Source of the DNA: Hofstenia miamia
Taxonomy: Eukaryota > Xenacoelomorpha > Acoela > Hofsteniidae
Direction of reading: 5' to 3'
DNA: 64,000 nucleotides
NCBI GenBank assembly: GCA_900660155.1
Contig: CABFPE010000145.1
Coordinates: 1,364,650-1,428,649 of the forward strand
In this document: positions 12,685-22,931 of the stretch, piece by piece
How positions within the stretch are numbered: the stretch's first letter is position 1
Layout of the letters: each line of letters begins with the position of its first letter
Notes under the pieces: model-generated
The model's database searches: none
Seen by the model: the letters and a program-made list of their open reading frames with translations, nothing else
What the model was told of the DNA's origin: nothing
Position numbers and translations under genes: made by a program

Positions 12685-12685
<1 letters not shown>
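11551..12685. other. Intergenic DNA with a GC-richer island
   Basis: No gene is recognised. From about 12060 to 12440 base composition changes clearly: words such as CCGAACCTCACCTCC, GTTGCCCGGGATAAAAG and GCGGCCTCAAACGGC stand out from the AT-rich surroundings. A 60-codon open frame (12157-12339, minus) lies inside but matches nothing I know. The island is probably part of an old mobile element. Confidence 0.35.

Positions 12686-12740
<55 letters not shown>
12686..12740. repeat. (TA)n microsatellite flanking the Tc1 element, left
   Basis: A long TA run that ends directly at the left inverted repeat of the Tc1 element. A matching TA run (13350-13378) lies at its other end. Confidence 0.95.
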
Positions 12741-13346
12741 CGGTTCATATTATTAAATACACCGCTTTTTATACGTCTCAAAGATTTAATTGTTTTTGTT
12801 ATTTTAACTAATATTGAAATTTTGTGTTTATAAGTCATAAATTTCAAAAACTAATAATTTTTTCCAAGATTTCACACTCTATTACAAAAAAGGCTTTAAT
12901 AGTTTGTGAAGTCACCTTTCAAGTCAATGACACTTTGAATTCTTCTTGGCATTGAATTGATTAAGTTTGCAATGTATTTCGAAGTTGACACATCGCGATG
13001 CCAAACACGTATCACTTCAGCGATAAGCTCCTTTTTAGACGTGATGGTCTTGCTTTGCAGCTTCTTTTTTATTATTCCCCATAGGTTTTCAATTGGGTTT
13101 AAATCGGGCGCGTTACCGGGCCAATCCAAAACCGTAAGCCCCTCTTCTTCAAGATACTTACTGCATACACGAGCTGTGTGGCATGGAGCCCGGTCATGTT
13201 AAAAAACTCCATTGTTTTCTGGAAACCACTCTCGCATTTGTACGGTCATGCGACTTCGCACGAAAGCATATAAGTGCTTACATTAAAATTAATTATATCT
13301 TTAAAAACTAAATGAAACGTATGTGTATTTATTAATATGAACCGGG

Positions 13347-13350
<4 letters not shown>
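12741..13350 (-). mobile_element. Tc1-type DNA transposon, internally deleted, inside a TA microsatellite
   Basis: The ends are inverted repeats: left CGGTTCATATTATTAAATAC at 12741 and, inverted from 13344, CGGTTCATATTAATAAATAC, with one mismatch in 20. (TA)n lies on both sides, as expected for a family that inserts at TA. Inside, the minus strand from about 13260 to 12896 encodes the C-terminal half of a Tc1 transposase: QMREWFPENNGVF, HDRAPCHTARVC, then DWPGNAPDLNPIENLWGIIKK. The Asp of HDRAP and the Glu of NPIENLW are separated by 34 residues, the DD34E spacing of Tc1. A frame change lies near 13200. The N-terminal DNA-binding part and first catalytic Asp are gone, so the unit is about 0.6 kb and non-autonomous. 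Confidence 0.85.
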
Positions 13351-13377
<27 letters not shown>

Positions 13378-13378
13378 A
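13350..13378. repeat. (TA)n microsatellite flanking the Tc1 element, right
   Basis: TA run directly abutting the right inverted repeat of the Tc1 element. Confidence 0.95.
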
Positions 13379-13415
13379 TCATAAAATTTCAGAAGATCAT
13401 TGACTAAATAAGGAT

Positions 13416-13679
13416 TCAAAACTTGTCGCTGTCATAAATAATTATTAATTCACTCGTATATTTTGCATTAGGTGGTAAATCATTACATAGCCTTGATTCG
13501 TGAAAAGAACGAACCTTATAAACACTGAAATTTCGAACCAGCAAGATATTTGAAGAATATATAAAGACTAGAAATGCTTCGAACATGAAATCGCGAAGGG
13601 TATTGAACGAATTCATTAAAAATAAATCCGGGCTGCTTCCCAATGCAAAGTCAATACGGAAGCTAATACATGAAACCAC
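13416..13679 (-). mobile_element. Possible C-terminal tail of a LINE ORF2
   Basis: The minus-strand translation ends in VRSFHESRLCNDLPPNAKY, which resembles the conserved closing block of CR1/L2-like ORF2 proteins (usually S..LWNxLP..I). No RT motif is joined to it. It may be a separate small fragment or the displaced tail of the neighbouring LINE. Confidence 0.4.
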
Positions 13680-13865
13680 AAATTATTAGAGATCTAAATC
13701 ATACTCTAATGATCTAAAATATTAGCCTGGACACAATTTTACTGACAATTTTGAAATATCTAATGACCTTTATTAACCTAGGAAATACAATGTGCTCGTA
13801 ATTAAGTACGAAAGCGTTTCTCGCATATTGCTTACACCCGAACTTTCTTTCCGCTTTTCAAACAA

Positions 13866-15060
13866 TTATAATAATAATAGTACTTTATTTTAAGCCTACA
13901 ATACAGTAAACTACAGTAAAAACTACTAAGCTAAAAATTAATAACAGGAGAAATATCGATCATGAAAGATGGTCTTTGATGAGAATAATTGCGGTGGATT
14001 GTTTTTTCTTAATTTTTATGTGGCCTATTCAGTACGTTTGCTAATGAATTGTTTTAGTGGATGTTTTAGAGAGTCTTCGATGCGTTGATGTAATGCTTTG
14101 CCTTTTGCTTTGATAAACATATTTAATTTTTTAGTAATAATTTTATATTTAAACACTTTCTTGTATGGTTTTAAGCTTAGATTAAGATGTTTCTGATTCA
14201 CCTGCATATACTTGTATGCCGTAAATTATAACAAAATTAACTAGGGAATTATATAAAATTTCAGTTTCACTTGATTTAAAAATCTTTTTACTCTTAATAT
14301 TATATAGAAATTTCTTATTGATCTTTTATACTCTTGAACAATGTTTTTTAAATGAAAGCTTATTTATGTTAAGTCCAAGATATTTCATTGTTGTTACTGA
14401 GGAATAGCAAACAATTTTCGATATATTATCAACATATTTTCTCTTCAATGGTATAATCATTTCCAGCGACTTTCTATGATTAACTTCAAATTTGTTTCTT
14501 CATACCAAGATTTGATCTTATTGAATGTGTTAGAGTTGGAGGATAAATCAATGTATCATCAGCATATTTAATAATAGAACCATTTGTAGTATTTAAATAT
14601 TCACAATTTATAGAATCAATACATATATTGAACAGAAACGGGCCACGAACGGAACCTTGAGGAACACCTTTGTTGATCTTTTCCATATCCAAGTCGGTTA
14701 TAATTTTTAACCATTTGTTCTCTATTACCAATGAAACCATCAAGCCAATTAATGATGTACGGATTTAAATGTGTTATATTGTTTAGTTTTCAAATAAAAT
14801 GTAATGAATTACATTGTCAAAGACTTTCTCGATATCAAGGCTGATTAATCTTTCATAATCATAATTTCCATTTTTATGTTACTGAATTCTATTTTTTAGT
14901 TCGATAACGGCATTTGTTGTTCCATTTGTTCACAGTGCATCCTGATTTATATTTAAATGACCATTTTAAATATCTTTGATATGAATATTAAATACAAGTT
15001 TTTTAAATGTTCTTGACAATATTGAAGTGCAAATTGGTCTTATATAATGCATTTTATGAA
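13866..15060 (-). mobile_element. LINE fragment with RT core and ATT-repeat 3' tail
   Basis: On the minus strand the order is finger block RPICTSILSRTFKKLVFN (near 15000), NGTTNAVIELKNRIQ, palm motif A RLISLDIEKVFDNVIHY (near 14850), then GVPQGSVRGPFLFN and KYADDTLIY (14743-14486). It closes near 13866-13900 in AAATAAAGTACTATTATTATT, the short ATT-type tail common at 3' ends of CR1/L2/Jockey-like LINEs. The active-site YADD is kept but several stops and frame changes occur between blocks. The 5' end including the endonuclease is missing. Confidence 0.8.
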
Positions 15061-15079
15061 TCATTAAATCAATACATAA

Positions 15080-15440
15080 GCTTAAAACCAACAAATCAAG
15101 CATTCTATCATGGGCTCTTAAAATTACAACAGACATTATTGCAAATTCCTTAAATATTGTCTCTAATGACCTGAAACTTGCTCACATTACTCCTATTTTT
15201 AAGAAAAACGATCCATCAATTGCCACTAATTATCGGCCAATCTCGATTACTTCTCCAATAAGTATAATATTCGAAAGATTATTACATACTCAAATGACGG
15301 AACATTTAAATAAGTACAATGTATTATTTATTGTCAAGCAAGCACTTAGGATTTCGCAAAAATTTCTCAACAATTGATGCATTATTAAATCTTTATTAGA
15401 TAAGATTAGAGAATCTCTATTTAGAGAAGGTAAAACAATT
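15080..15440 (+). mobile_element. LINE RT finger fragment, opposite strand
   Basis: Plus-strand translation gives KLAHITPIFKKNDPSIATNY, then RPISITSPISIIFERLL and, in another frame, FRKNFSTIDALLNL, the beginning of a non-LTR RT domain. It points away from the LINE on its left. The left LINE has its own finger block, so this is not simply the inverted 5' part of that copy. It stops before palm motif A. Confidence 0.7.
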
Positions 15441-15559
15441 TAATATAAACAGGGCTTCACAAAATAGCGTCATTAAAAAATACAAAAATCATACTATTTA
15501 CAAACCTATAAATTGATAAACAGGCTAAGAATATGTCTAAATTCTAGTAATTGTGTAAT

Positions 15560-16835
15560 TGCTATAATAGAATTTGTACCCTGTCCAAGATCTTCCTCAG
15601 ATAAATTTTTGCTTAAGAATAGATATTTTCACACTATTTCCGAAATCTTTCAGTTTCTTAATTTGCCTAATTTGGTTAGGTAGATTATTCCATTGCCTTA
15701 TGCCTACGTTTAAAAATGAGTTTTTTTTTACTTTGCGTCTGAACCTAGAGACAACGTATTTCTTAGATCGTCTATTGAAAATTTTACTGAATTCAGGGAG
15801 CTTTATCTTAACATATGGCGGAAATTCGTTAGCAACTTTGAAAAATAATGTAGCAATATTGATTTGTATTAATTGCTGAGAAGGACACGTTTCCAAAATA
15901 TAATTTTTGGTGTTACTAGAATTTTTTTGCAAACATTTAGGGCCCATTTATATTGCAGCTGAAGTATATTTATCAATGATGTGTTCAAATTTGAAAATAG
16001 TGCACTCCCGTAATTTAGGTGGCTCATAACAAATGCGTAGAATAGCTGAATTATTGCATGAAGAAGTAATAGGCAGCAACCTGAGAAATAGTTTGTATGC
16101 CAGCAGCAATTTTTTTCTGTGTAGATTTAATGTGCTCGGAAAATGAATGTATTGAGTCAATTATTATTCCTAAATATTTTACAGTATCAATTCCAGATGC
16201 AAGTTATTTTTGAAGGAAGGGTTCATTATGCAAAATTGCGTTTTGTCGGCACTAATGAGTAATTTGTGAATTGAAAAATAATGGCTTACTGACTGCCATT
16301 TGGATTCCAATTTTTTATTGCGACATCTAATGATATGTTGGGGGAGAATATACAAGCATCGTCTGTTTGCGTATTGTATAAGATTACAATTTGTATACAA
16401 GTTCCTATCATTGACATAGATATTTAACAGAAGAGGTCCAAGAATAGTTTCTTTTTCAATATATAGCCAGTTTGGAAGTACTGAGTTGATTTTGACTTGT
16501 TCCCTATTACTTAAAAAACTCGCAATTAAACTAGTACTATTAAGGGACAAACCATACATTTGTTTTGATTAGTATGTTATGGTCGATTAAATCAAATGTC
16601 TTAGACAGATCTAAGCATGCAATAGCAACATATTGCTGATCATCCAATAAGTTTCGCCAGTTCTCTGTTTCCTGGATAAGGGCATCATTCGTTGAAAAAC
16701 CTTTTCAGATTTGATAAAATTCCTTCTGCAATTTGCCATAATCGTCTGTTATAGCTATGATCTTTTTGGTGACACGTTTATTGTGATTTGTCAGATTACG
16801 AATAACACTCCATTTGGATTTTTGAGATAGCATTC
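15560..16835 (-). mobile_element. LINE RT fragment, second minus-strand copy
   Basis: Minus-strand blocks in order: FSTNDALIQETENWRNLL and ACLDLSKTFDLIDHNIL (about 16720-16570), then LIASFLSNREQVKIN and GPLLLNIYVND (16559-16179), with QYANR in place of the YADD active site. Downstream segments at 16160-15948 and 15947-15597 end in FLNVGIRQWNNLPNQIR, the usual ORF2 closing block. The loss of the catalytic aspartates shows it is dead. Its 5' side is cut at about 16835, where the A-rich tail of the next LINE begins. Confidence 0.8.
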
Positions 16836-16839
16836 CGTT

Positions 16840-18600
16840 ATATTCTTTTTTTATTTTTTTTTGTCAAATATATTTAATTCTTTTGTTTTTTTTACAAATC
16901 AAGTGATTAACACTTATGAAGAATTAAAACAATAGATAGAAATTAACTTGGTTCTAAAAAATACTTTGTCTTGGTTTCGAACGTTTGTTGTCCTTGAGGA
17001 TATATATATTGTTGGGTTTCATTGTTCAATAGCTTTGTTATAGTTAATGGACTTTGTCCTATAGTTTGATCAGTAGTTGGATCTTCTTTTTTACTGTTTT
17101 TTTAAATTTATTGAAATTTCGTTCTTTAATATCTGGATGGAGTTTGTTCCAATTGAAAAATTGGTAAATGATTTTTCAAAGACTTCGTAATAAGTCTTAG
17201 TTCGGTTGTGTATATTTTTTGTAATTCTGCTGAAGGTCTTTTCCAAAATAGTAAGAGGCAATTTAATGTTAATAAGGATTCTAATGATTCGATATTGTTT
17301 TTCTAATATTTTACTTTGGTCGTTTTTTACTACAGATTGTATTAATTGCCCAATTAAAAACTTTTTTAAGTTTTTTAAATATTTTCTTAGTAACTTTGGT
17401 AAATAAGAAAGAATATGAAAAATTTGTCAGTATAAGAGATCTTAGTAATACAATCCTCCACTTCATTGGTAATATATTTTGAAGCTTAGTTAGCAATTTA
17501 ACCCCATGAGCCATTTTGCATTGATCTGATCTGTAAATTTAAGTTCATTGTCAATTTCAATACCAAAATATTTAATTTTCTTAGTTTCATAAATGGTAAT
17601 TTTTCAACATATATTGATTCTAATGGTTGATTTTTTTCTATTATTATTATTCTTTATAATCATAAATGTAGTTTTCTCAATATTTAATTACATCATATTC
17701 TGTTCAAAAAATTTCTATACTTTAAGTATATGTTCTTGTAACATCTTTATTTTGGATGTACAGTATATAATAGAGTATCATCTGCAATTGAATGCATTTG
17801 CCTTCAATGAAGTTAGGAATATCATTACATATAGATTTAATAATGTACGTATTATAGACCTGCTATGCTACATATGTTCCTAGCTTTCTTATAGCAGTTA
17901 AAATTTACTTCACATTAGTTATTTAAGAAGTCTTTGTATGCTGGATTTTTTGATCGAATAAGTGTTTTACAATCGTCCGTAATCCACCCTTTAGAATTTT
18001 TTGAGTTATCTTTTGATTAGATTTATTAAGATTTGATAAAATACGTTGTTCAGGGTAATGTATGTTTATCTAATGTTCAAGAACTTTAAAGAGCTTACCC
18101 AACATTGCATTGGGTTCGGTTGCCGTATAAACATATTGCCAGTTTTGATTTAAAAATGCAGCATTTAGTTTATTTAAATTATCTTTATTTCGACTACGGG
18201 TTGTAACCCATTTTTCGATATATTTTCACTAGTCTTAGATACACTAATTGATACTATGCAATGGTCTAAGAAAGGGCACTCCGTTGAATAAAATTTAAAA
18301 TTAAAATCAGATATTTCGGATGTAATGATGTAGTCAATTATTGTCCAAAAATTATGAGTAAATCTAGTGGGAATTTTCGTGTTTGCAGAATTCTAATTTT
18401 GCTTTTTCAGAGTCGACAAGATAGTTAATATTCCAATCTCCGAGTAAGAGAAATCATTATTTTCAACACAAGCGATGGATAATTCAGTTTCTATTTGCTT
18501 GATATATTCTGTCATTTACTTTTTTGAAGGGCAATACGCCACACTATTTTTAATGGGTGGTTCTAATTTGATTTTTTAATTGAATCCACAAACTTTCAAA
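16840..18600 (-). mobile_element. LINE with endonuclease and RT remnants, A-rich 3' tail
   Basis: On the minus strand, 18450-18200 gives endonuclease-like GDWNINYLVDSEKAK, ATRFTH/IDYI-type and LDHCIVSISV blocks (the SDH motif region of apurinic-type endonucleases), then a linker near 17990 (SKGWITDDCKTLIRSKN), an RT ADDTLLYTV block near 17790, KKIKYFGIEIDNELKF near 17560, and GVKLLTKLQNILPMKWR in 17514-17311. An A-rich tail sits at 16840-16865. Several stops interrupt it. Head-to-tail position directly beside the truncated LINE on its left suggests one inserted next to or into the other. Confidence 0.7.
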
Positions 18601-19308
18601 TTTACAATATTATAATTTTTGATGATATATTTTGTAAACAAGGAATAAGACACCGCCACCTTTGACCTTATCTAAGAAATTATTTAAAGCTCTATCCTTA
18701 CGAAATAATTTGTAAATCAAAACTTGTTTTTCATTTCATGCAGGTAAATAAATCTCAAATTTTTAATTTTTTGATAGAAAGTTAGTCATGAAAGTAAGAT
18801 GGGACAAATCCAATACATTATTTTGAAATAATTCTTTATGAATTTAAAAAATATTAAAAACAATGCAAAGAACATGTTTAAGGCCTGTATGTTCAACAGT
18901 GTTTGAAATACCACATGATTTAATATTGCACCCCCACAACTTATTATGAAAAAATCGAAATTATGAATCGATTCATTTCCAAGAAATCCATCGTAATCGA
19001 TCCTAATCCAAAAAATCAAAATCACCGCATCTTAATTAATGGCAGCGACCTTGTAAAAAATATAATTTGATAAAGGCCGCATATATGTGGTTTGCAGGGA
19101 TCACGCAAAATACAGTTGAAACATATTACTTCAGTAAAATAACACGTTTGAATTGAGAGTTTCTATGTGTACACTTCGCTTCTCAAGTGGCAAATCAGTC
19201 AAGATCGAGTGTTTATGCGTGGAGTACATGCGCTGTGCATATATGTTTAATAAGTTAATTGTTTGCAGTTGATTCAATTTCCCTCGAAAGTATAATGTCG
19301 TGAAATAT
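18601..19308. other. Intergenic DNA upstream of the small ORF
   Basis: No conserved coding block is seen. TTGTTTGCAG at 19259-19268 is a credible splice acceptor, and a three-codon upstream frame (ATG TCG TGA, 19295-19303) precedes the start of the small ORF. Confidence 0.35.
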
Positions 19309-19614
19309 ATGCCATTGAGACAAATCCCTTGGTTCGAAAAGCCTTTACACGTTACTCAGTCATCGCGGAAACGAGAAGACTCATTACAAAAATTTCAAGA
19401 GGACTATTCAGGTTTAACACACAAAAGTGAGTCCGAAGTGCAGCAGTTTCATGAAAATGTTGATAAAGCTGTAAGACGCTGCAGAAGCGCATCACTTCAA
19501 CGAGGATACTTAACAATAGATGAAGCAGCTTTGATTAAATGGAGAGAGGAAATAACAACTAAACAAGAAAAGGGATTAAGATCTTCGAATAATTCGATAT
19601 GTACTTTATTATAG
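19309..19614 (+). CDS. Unrecognised small protein, 101 residues
   Basis: The ATG at 19309 opens a frame to TAG at 19612-19614. The product is strongly hydrophilic and looks helical: basic N-terminus (MPLRQIPWFEKPLH), a Glu/Gln/His-rich middle (EDSLQKFQEDYSG, EVQQFHENVDKAVRRC) and LTIDEAALIKWREEI near the end. There is no signal peptide and no membrane segment. GC content and codon mix are higher than in the flanking DNA, which favours real coding. An acceptor-like TTGTTTGCAG ends 40 bases upstream. I recognise no domain; a small cytoskeletal or ciliary protein is possible by its appearance, but that is a guess. It could also be one exon of a larger gene. Confidence 0.5.
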   Translation: MPLRQIPWFEKPLHVTQSSRKREDSLQKFQEDYSGLTHKSESEVQQFHENVDKAVRRCRSASLQRGYLTIDEAALIKWREEITTKQEKGLRSSNNSICTLL

Positions 19615-20901
19615 AATGGGAATATTTGAAAATATTTTTTATTTAATACTACTCTACAAAATTACATTAAATTTATCAAGTACATTATATGAAACTATTT
19701 AGTTCTTGTAATACGTCAATGCGTAAAAGTAGAGCAAAAGTGTTTTGTATCAAAAGCCCATCAATTTATTTAAATTAAAATGCCAGTTAATGTGTCAATT
19801 AACGACGCACTAAACCTGTAAATTTTTAAAGATCGATTACGTTTCATCAGATGTTTATTACTAAAAATGCTTTAAATTAAACTTAGCCTCTTCTCGTTTG
19901 CATCATATTTGAAAGCACAGAGGTGGCAAATACTTAAATCAAAATAAAACCAGCAGTTTTGCATCATTTCCTAGAAAGATTGACGTTATAAGTTTTCTTT
20001 TGATTCTTTATTCGGTTACTTTTTTAACTTAATCTTTATATGTCCAAAATATAAAGTAATAGTTACAGAAATTTCTTAATCAATCCCTAAAATATTTTCA
20101 ATCAAACAAATAGCAAAATAAAGTAATTTACTATCAAACTTTAAATTTGGTAAGCTGCTAGAAATTAAATTGCATTACGAATGCTTGCATAAATATTTTT
20201 CGTGATTTCATAAAGTTTTCTGCATAACTATTAATTCTTGTTCTCTCTATATGTATATTTATGATAAAAACCAATTGAAAATGGACATGATAACTTTATA
20301 AAATAAATAAGGCTAGACAAAGCGAAAAGGTGAAAAAATCGATTAAAAAATAAAAATTTATGTAAATATATAATTATTTCACAAAAGATTGGGCTTTTGA
20401 TTACATTCATAATACTATTTAATTTTAGTACTAAGAAGTCAAAATCATATTTTGTTAAATAGTTAATTTTAATATTTGAAAATTTTGCATAATAATTTCC
20501 TAAACTAAAAGTAGACCAAATTCGTACTATTATTAGATTGCTGTTCGTTTCATGGGATTGAACAAACTGATTTTGTAATAATTATATTAAAATCTTCTTC
20601 CTGAAAATAGTCACAATAAGGAACTAGTTAGGAAAGCTAGTGGAAAGAGAAATTTAGGCAAACCTTAGAACTTGTAGATATCTAGGAAATGTTTGTGAGT
20701 TATCTTTTAATATAGTGGAAAATACTTTTCTAATAATCCAAGATCACAAACTCCAAAGCTCTCATTGCTTAATAAAATTTCAGCCATTATATCTCTGGAA
20801 ATATCAAGTAGTTTCCACAACCTCAAACGATATTTTCATAAATGGAATTGAACATCTTTAGAATTTTTTTAATTTTAATAAAAACGGACTAAAAGATATA
20901 C

Positions 20902-20947
<46 letters not shown>

Positions 20948-22313
20948 ATATATGTATGTATTTCGCTCAACTTGAGCCTCGTTAATTTACAAAAATTCCC
21001 TCTAAATATGCATTATTTAACTAAAAGATATAATTATGCAGTTAAACGTTTTTTAGGAATGTTGGCGCACAGAAACTCACTATATCTATTGCTCCAATTC
21101 TATTACATATGCCTTCCAGTCGTTTGTCACTCAATTGTTCTCCACATTTTCACATAATTTTTGGGGATAAAGGTAATATCATTCACAAAAATTCAAATGT
21201 TTTAGTGGGAAGTATTTTTTATATTAAATACAAAATATCGCCAAAAATATATTTCTAAAAATAGGAGTAACATATTTGCCACAATTTTAAAAGTTTTAAT
21301 CAAATATGCAATCTTATGTTAAAAATTTAATGTTCAATCTGAAATACAAATCCTATCCGCATTCCTCGTAATAACCTGACACAAGCATTAAATTTTAAAT
21401 TGAAAATGAATCATATGGCGAAATTTGTTAAAGCAACATACGTAACAGTGACGTCAGTACAATATTTATCGTTAATCAATTTGCTTCGTCCCTCCTTTGA
21501 AATATCTACCTAAGTTTTCTATTTTTGTGTAAATTTATAAAGATATTTATTACTCCAGTATCAAATCAAAAAAGTCTAGTAAATAGTTATATTGAAATAT
21601 TTTTGAAAGGAAAATTATACAAACTATTCGAACATACATATGTTTTACAAGATCAAATTAAATAAACAAATAATAAGTATCACAATAATAATGGATAAAA
21701 ATTGAGTCCAGGAACTGTAAAAATGTTTAATTTGTCTTTCTTCGGGATTGAGCGTTGGCCATACGAAATCTATTATAGTTTATAAAAACATCTCTGCTTC
21801 GTTTGCGTCTTTGCTGATGAAAGTACCGTTCTTTTTCTAAGATAGTGATGTGTGATTTTGACATATTTATTTATCTACTTATTTATTAATATATTTTATA
21901 TATATATTTTATATATTTATATTTTCAAAAAAATAAAAAAAAATTGTATAATACAAAACTATATATTTTTAAAACAATTTGGAACTTTGTGAAACATTAA
22001 AAATTTATATTATTGCAAAGCAAATTTCAAAGAAAAATGTGCATAAATTTGGAAAATATGTATTGTTCTTCACAGTTTCGAAAATTTCACAATTTTCAAA
22101 AAAAATTCAAGAATACTCCAGAAAAAAATTACAAATTCTCGACAAATAGTTGTGGCATAAATTATAATTTAAATACAAAATGAAAGAAGATAGAACACGG
22201 CATGAAGAGCGAAATTGGCCTTAGCATAAATATTTCAGGCAAATTAATCGCTTTATGAAAACATTTTGAATAGATAAAATCAATCTTAAGCAATACCTAT
22301 TATGAAGACAGAA
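19615..22313. other. Intergenic DNA, AT-rich, no gene seen
   Basis: About 2.7 kb of AT-rich sequence without coding or transposon signatures, apart from a (TA)n/(TATG)n microsatellite at 20902-20960. Confidence 0.5.
20902..20960. repeat. (TA)n/TATG microsatellite
   Basis: TA dinucleotide run passing into TATG-interrupted units. Confidence 0.95.
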
Positions 22314-22595
22314 GTTCAAATGAGTCGTGATATTTACAATACATCAATAGACAACAGTGCATTGCTCAGTAAATTTTCTATTCAACAAGTTGGCATAAAT
22401 TTCATAGTTCATTAGAATAAGCGTTTAGCGAGAAACAAAATCGTAATAATAAATGTTCATATGAGTCGTGATATTTTCAATGCATCGATAGACAACAGTG
22501 CATTGCTCAGTAAATTTTCTATTCAACAAGTTGGCATAAATTTCATAGTTCAATAGAATAAGCGTTTAGCGAGAAACAAAACCGTAATAATAAAT
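22314..22595. repeat. 141-bp tandem duplication
   Basis: Two direct adjacent copies (22314-22454 and 22455-22595) of a 141-bp unit, with only a handful of differences. Both include TGAGTCGTGATATTT, the shared core ACAACAGTGCATTGCTCAG and AAGCGTTTAGCGAGAAACAA. The high identity implies a recent duplication. It lies about 340 bases beyond the stop of the TRIM-like gene and so may fall in its 3' UTR or downstream. Confidence 0.9.
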
Positions 22596-22931
22596 GTTTT
22601 AGTATGAAATTGAAATTTTGCTTGGGTAGATTTCGCGATATGGTATAATTTCAAGTTGATATCAAATACGCTTTATAGTAAATGCGTTAAAACACACAGA
22701 AGTTTTCTTAATTGGAAATATAAGTTGTAAAGTATGTCAGAAAAAGTTTTTTGACATAAAAGTGTTGTTGGAAAGTCAAAAATGATATTTTATGTAATAA
22801 TGACAAAGTCTTTTATAAATCTGTAAATACTATCAGAAAGGCATATTATTCTATAGAAAAGAAAAATGAACATGTTCAGTTATTATTAGTTTTTAATGTC
22901 ATAAATCTATGGATAGCAAAGAAAAAAATTA

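Noticed and set aside
17593-17883. Long hydrophobic plus-strand frame that looks like a membrane protein
   Set aside because: It is the antisense shadow of the minus-strand LINE RT in AT-rich sequence.
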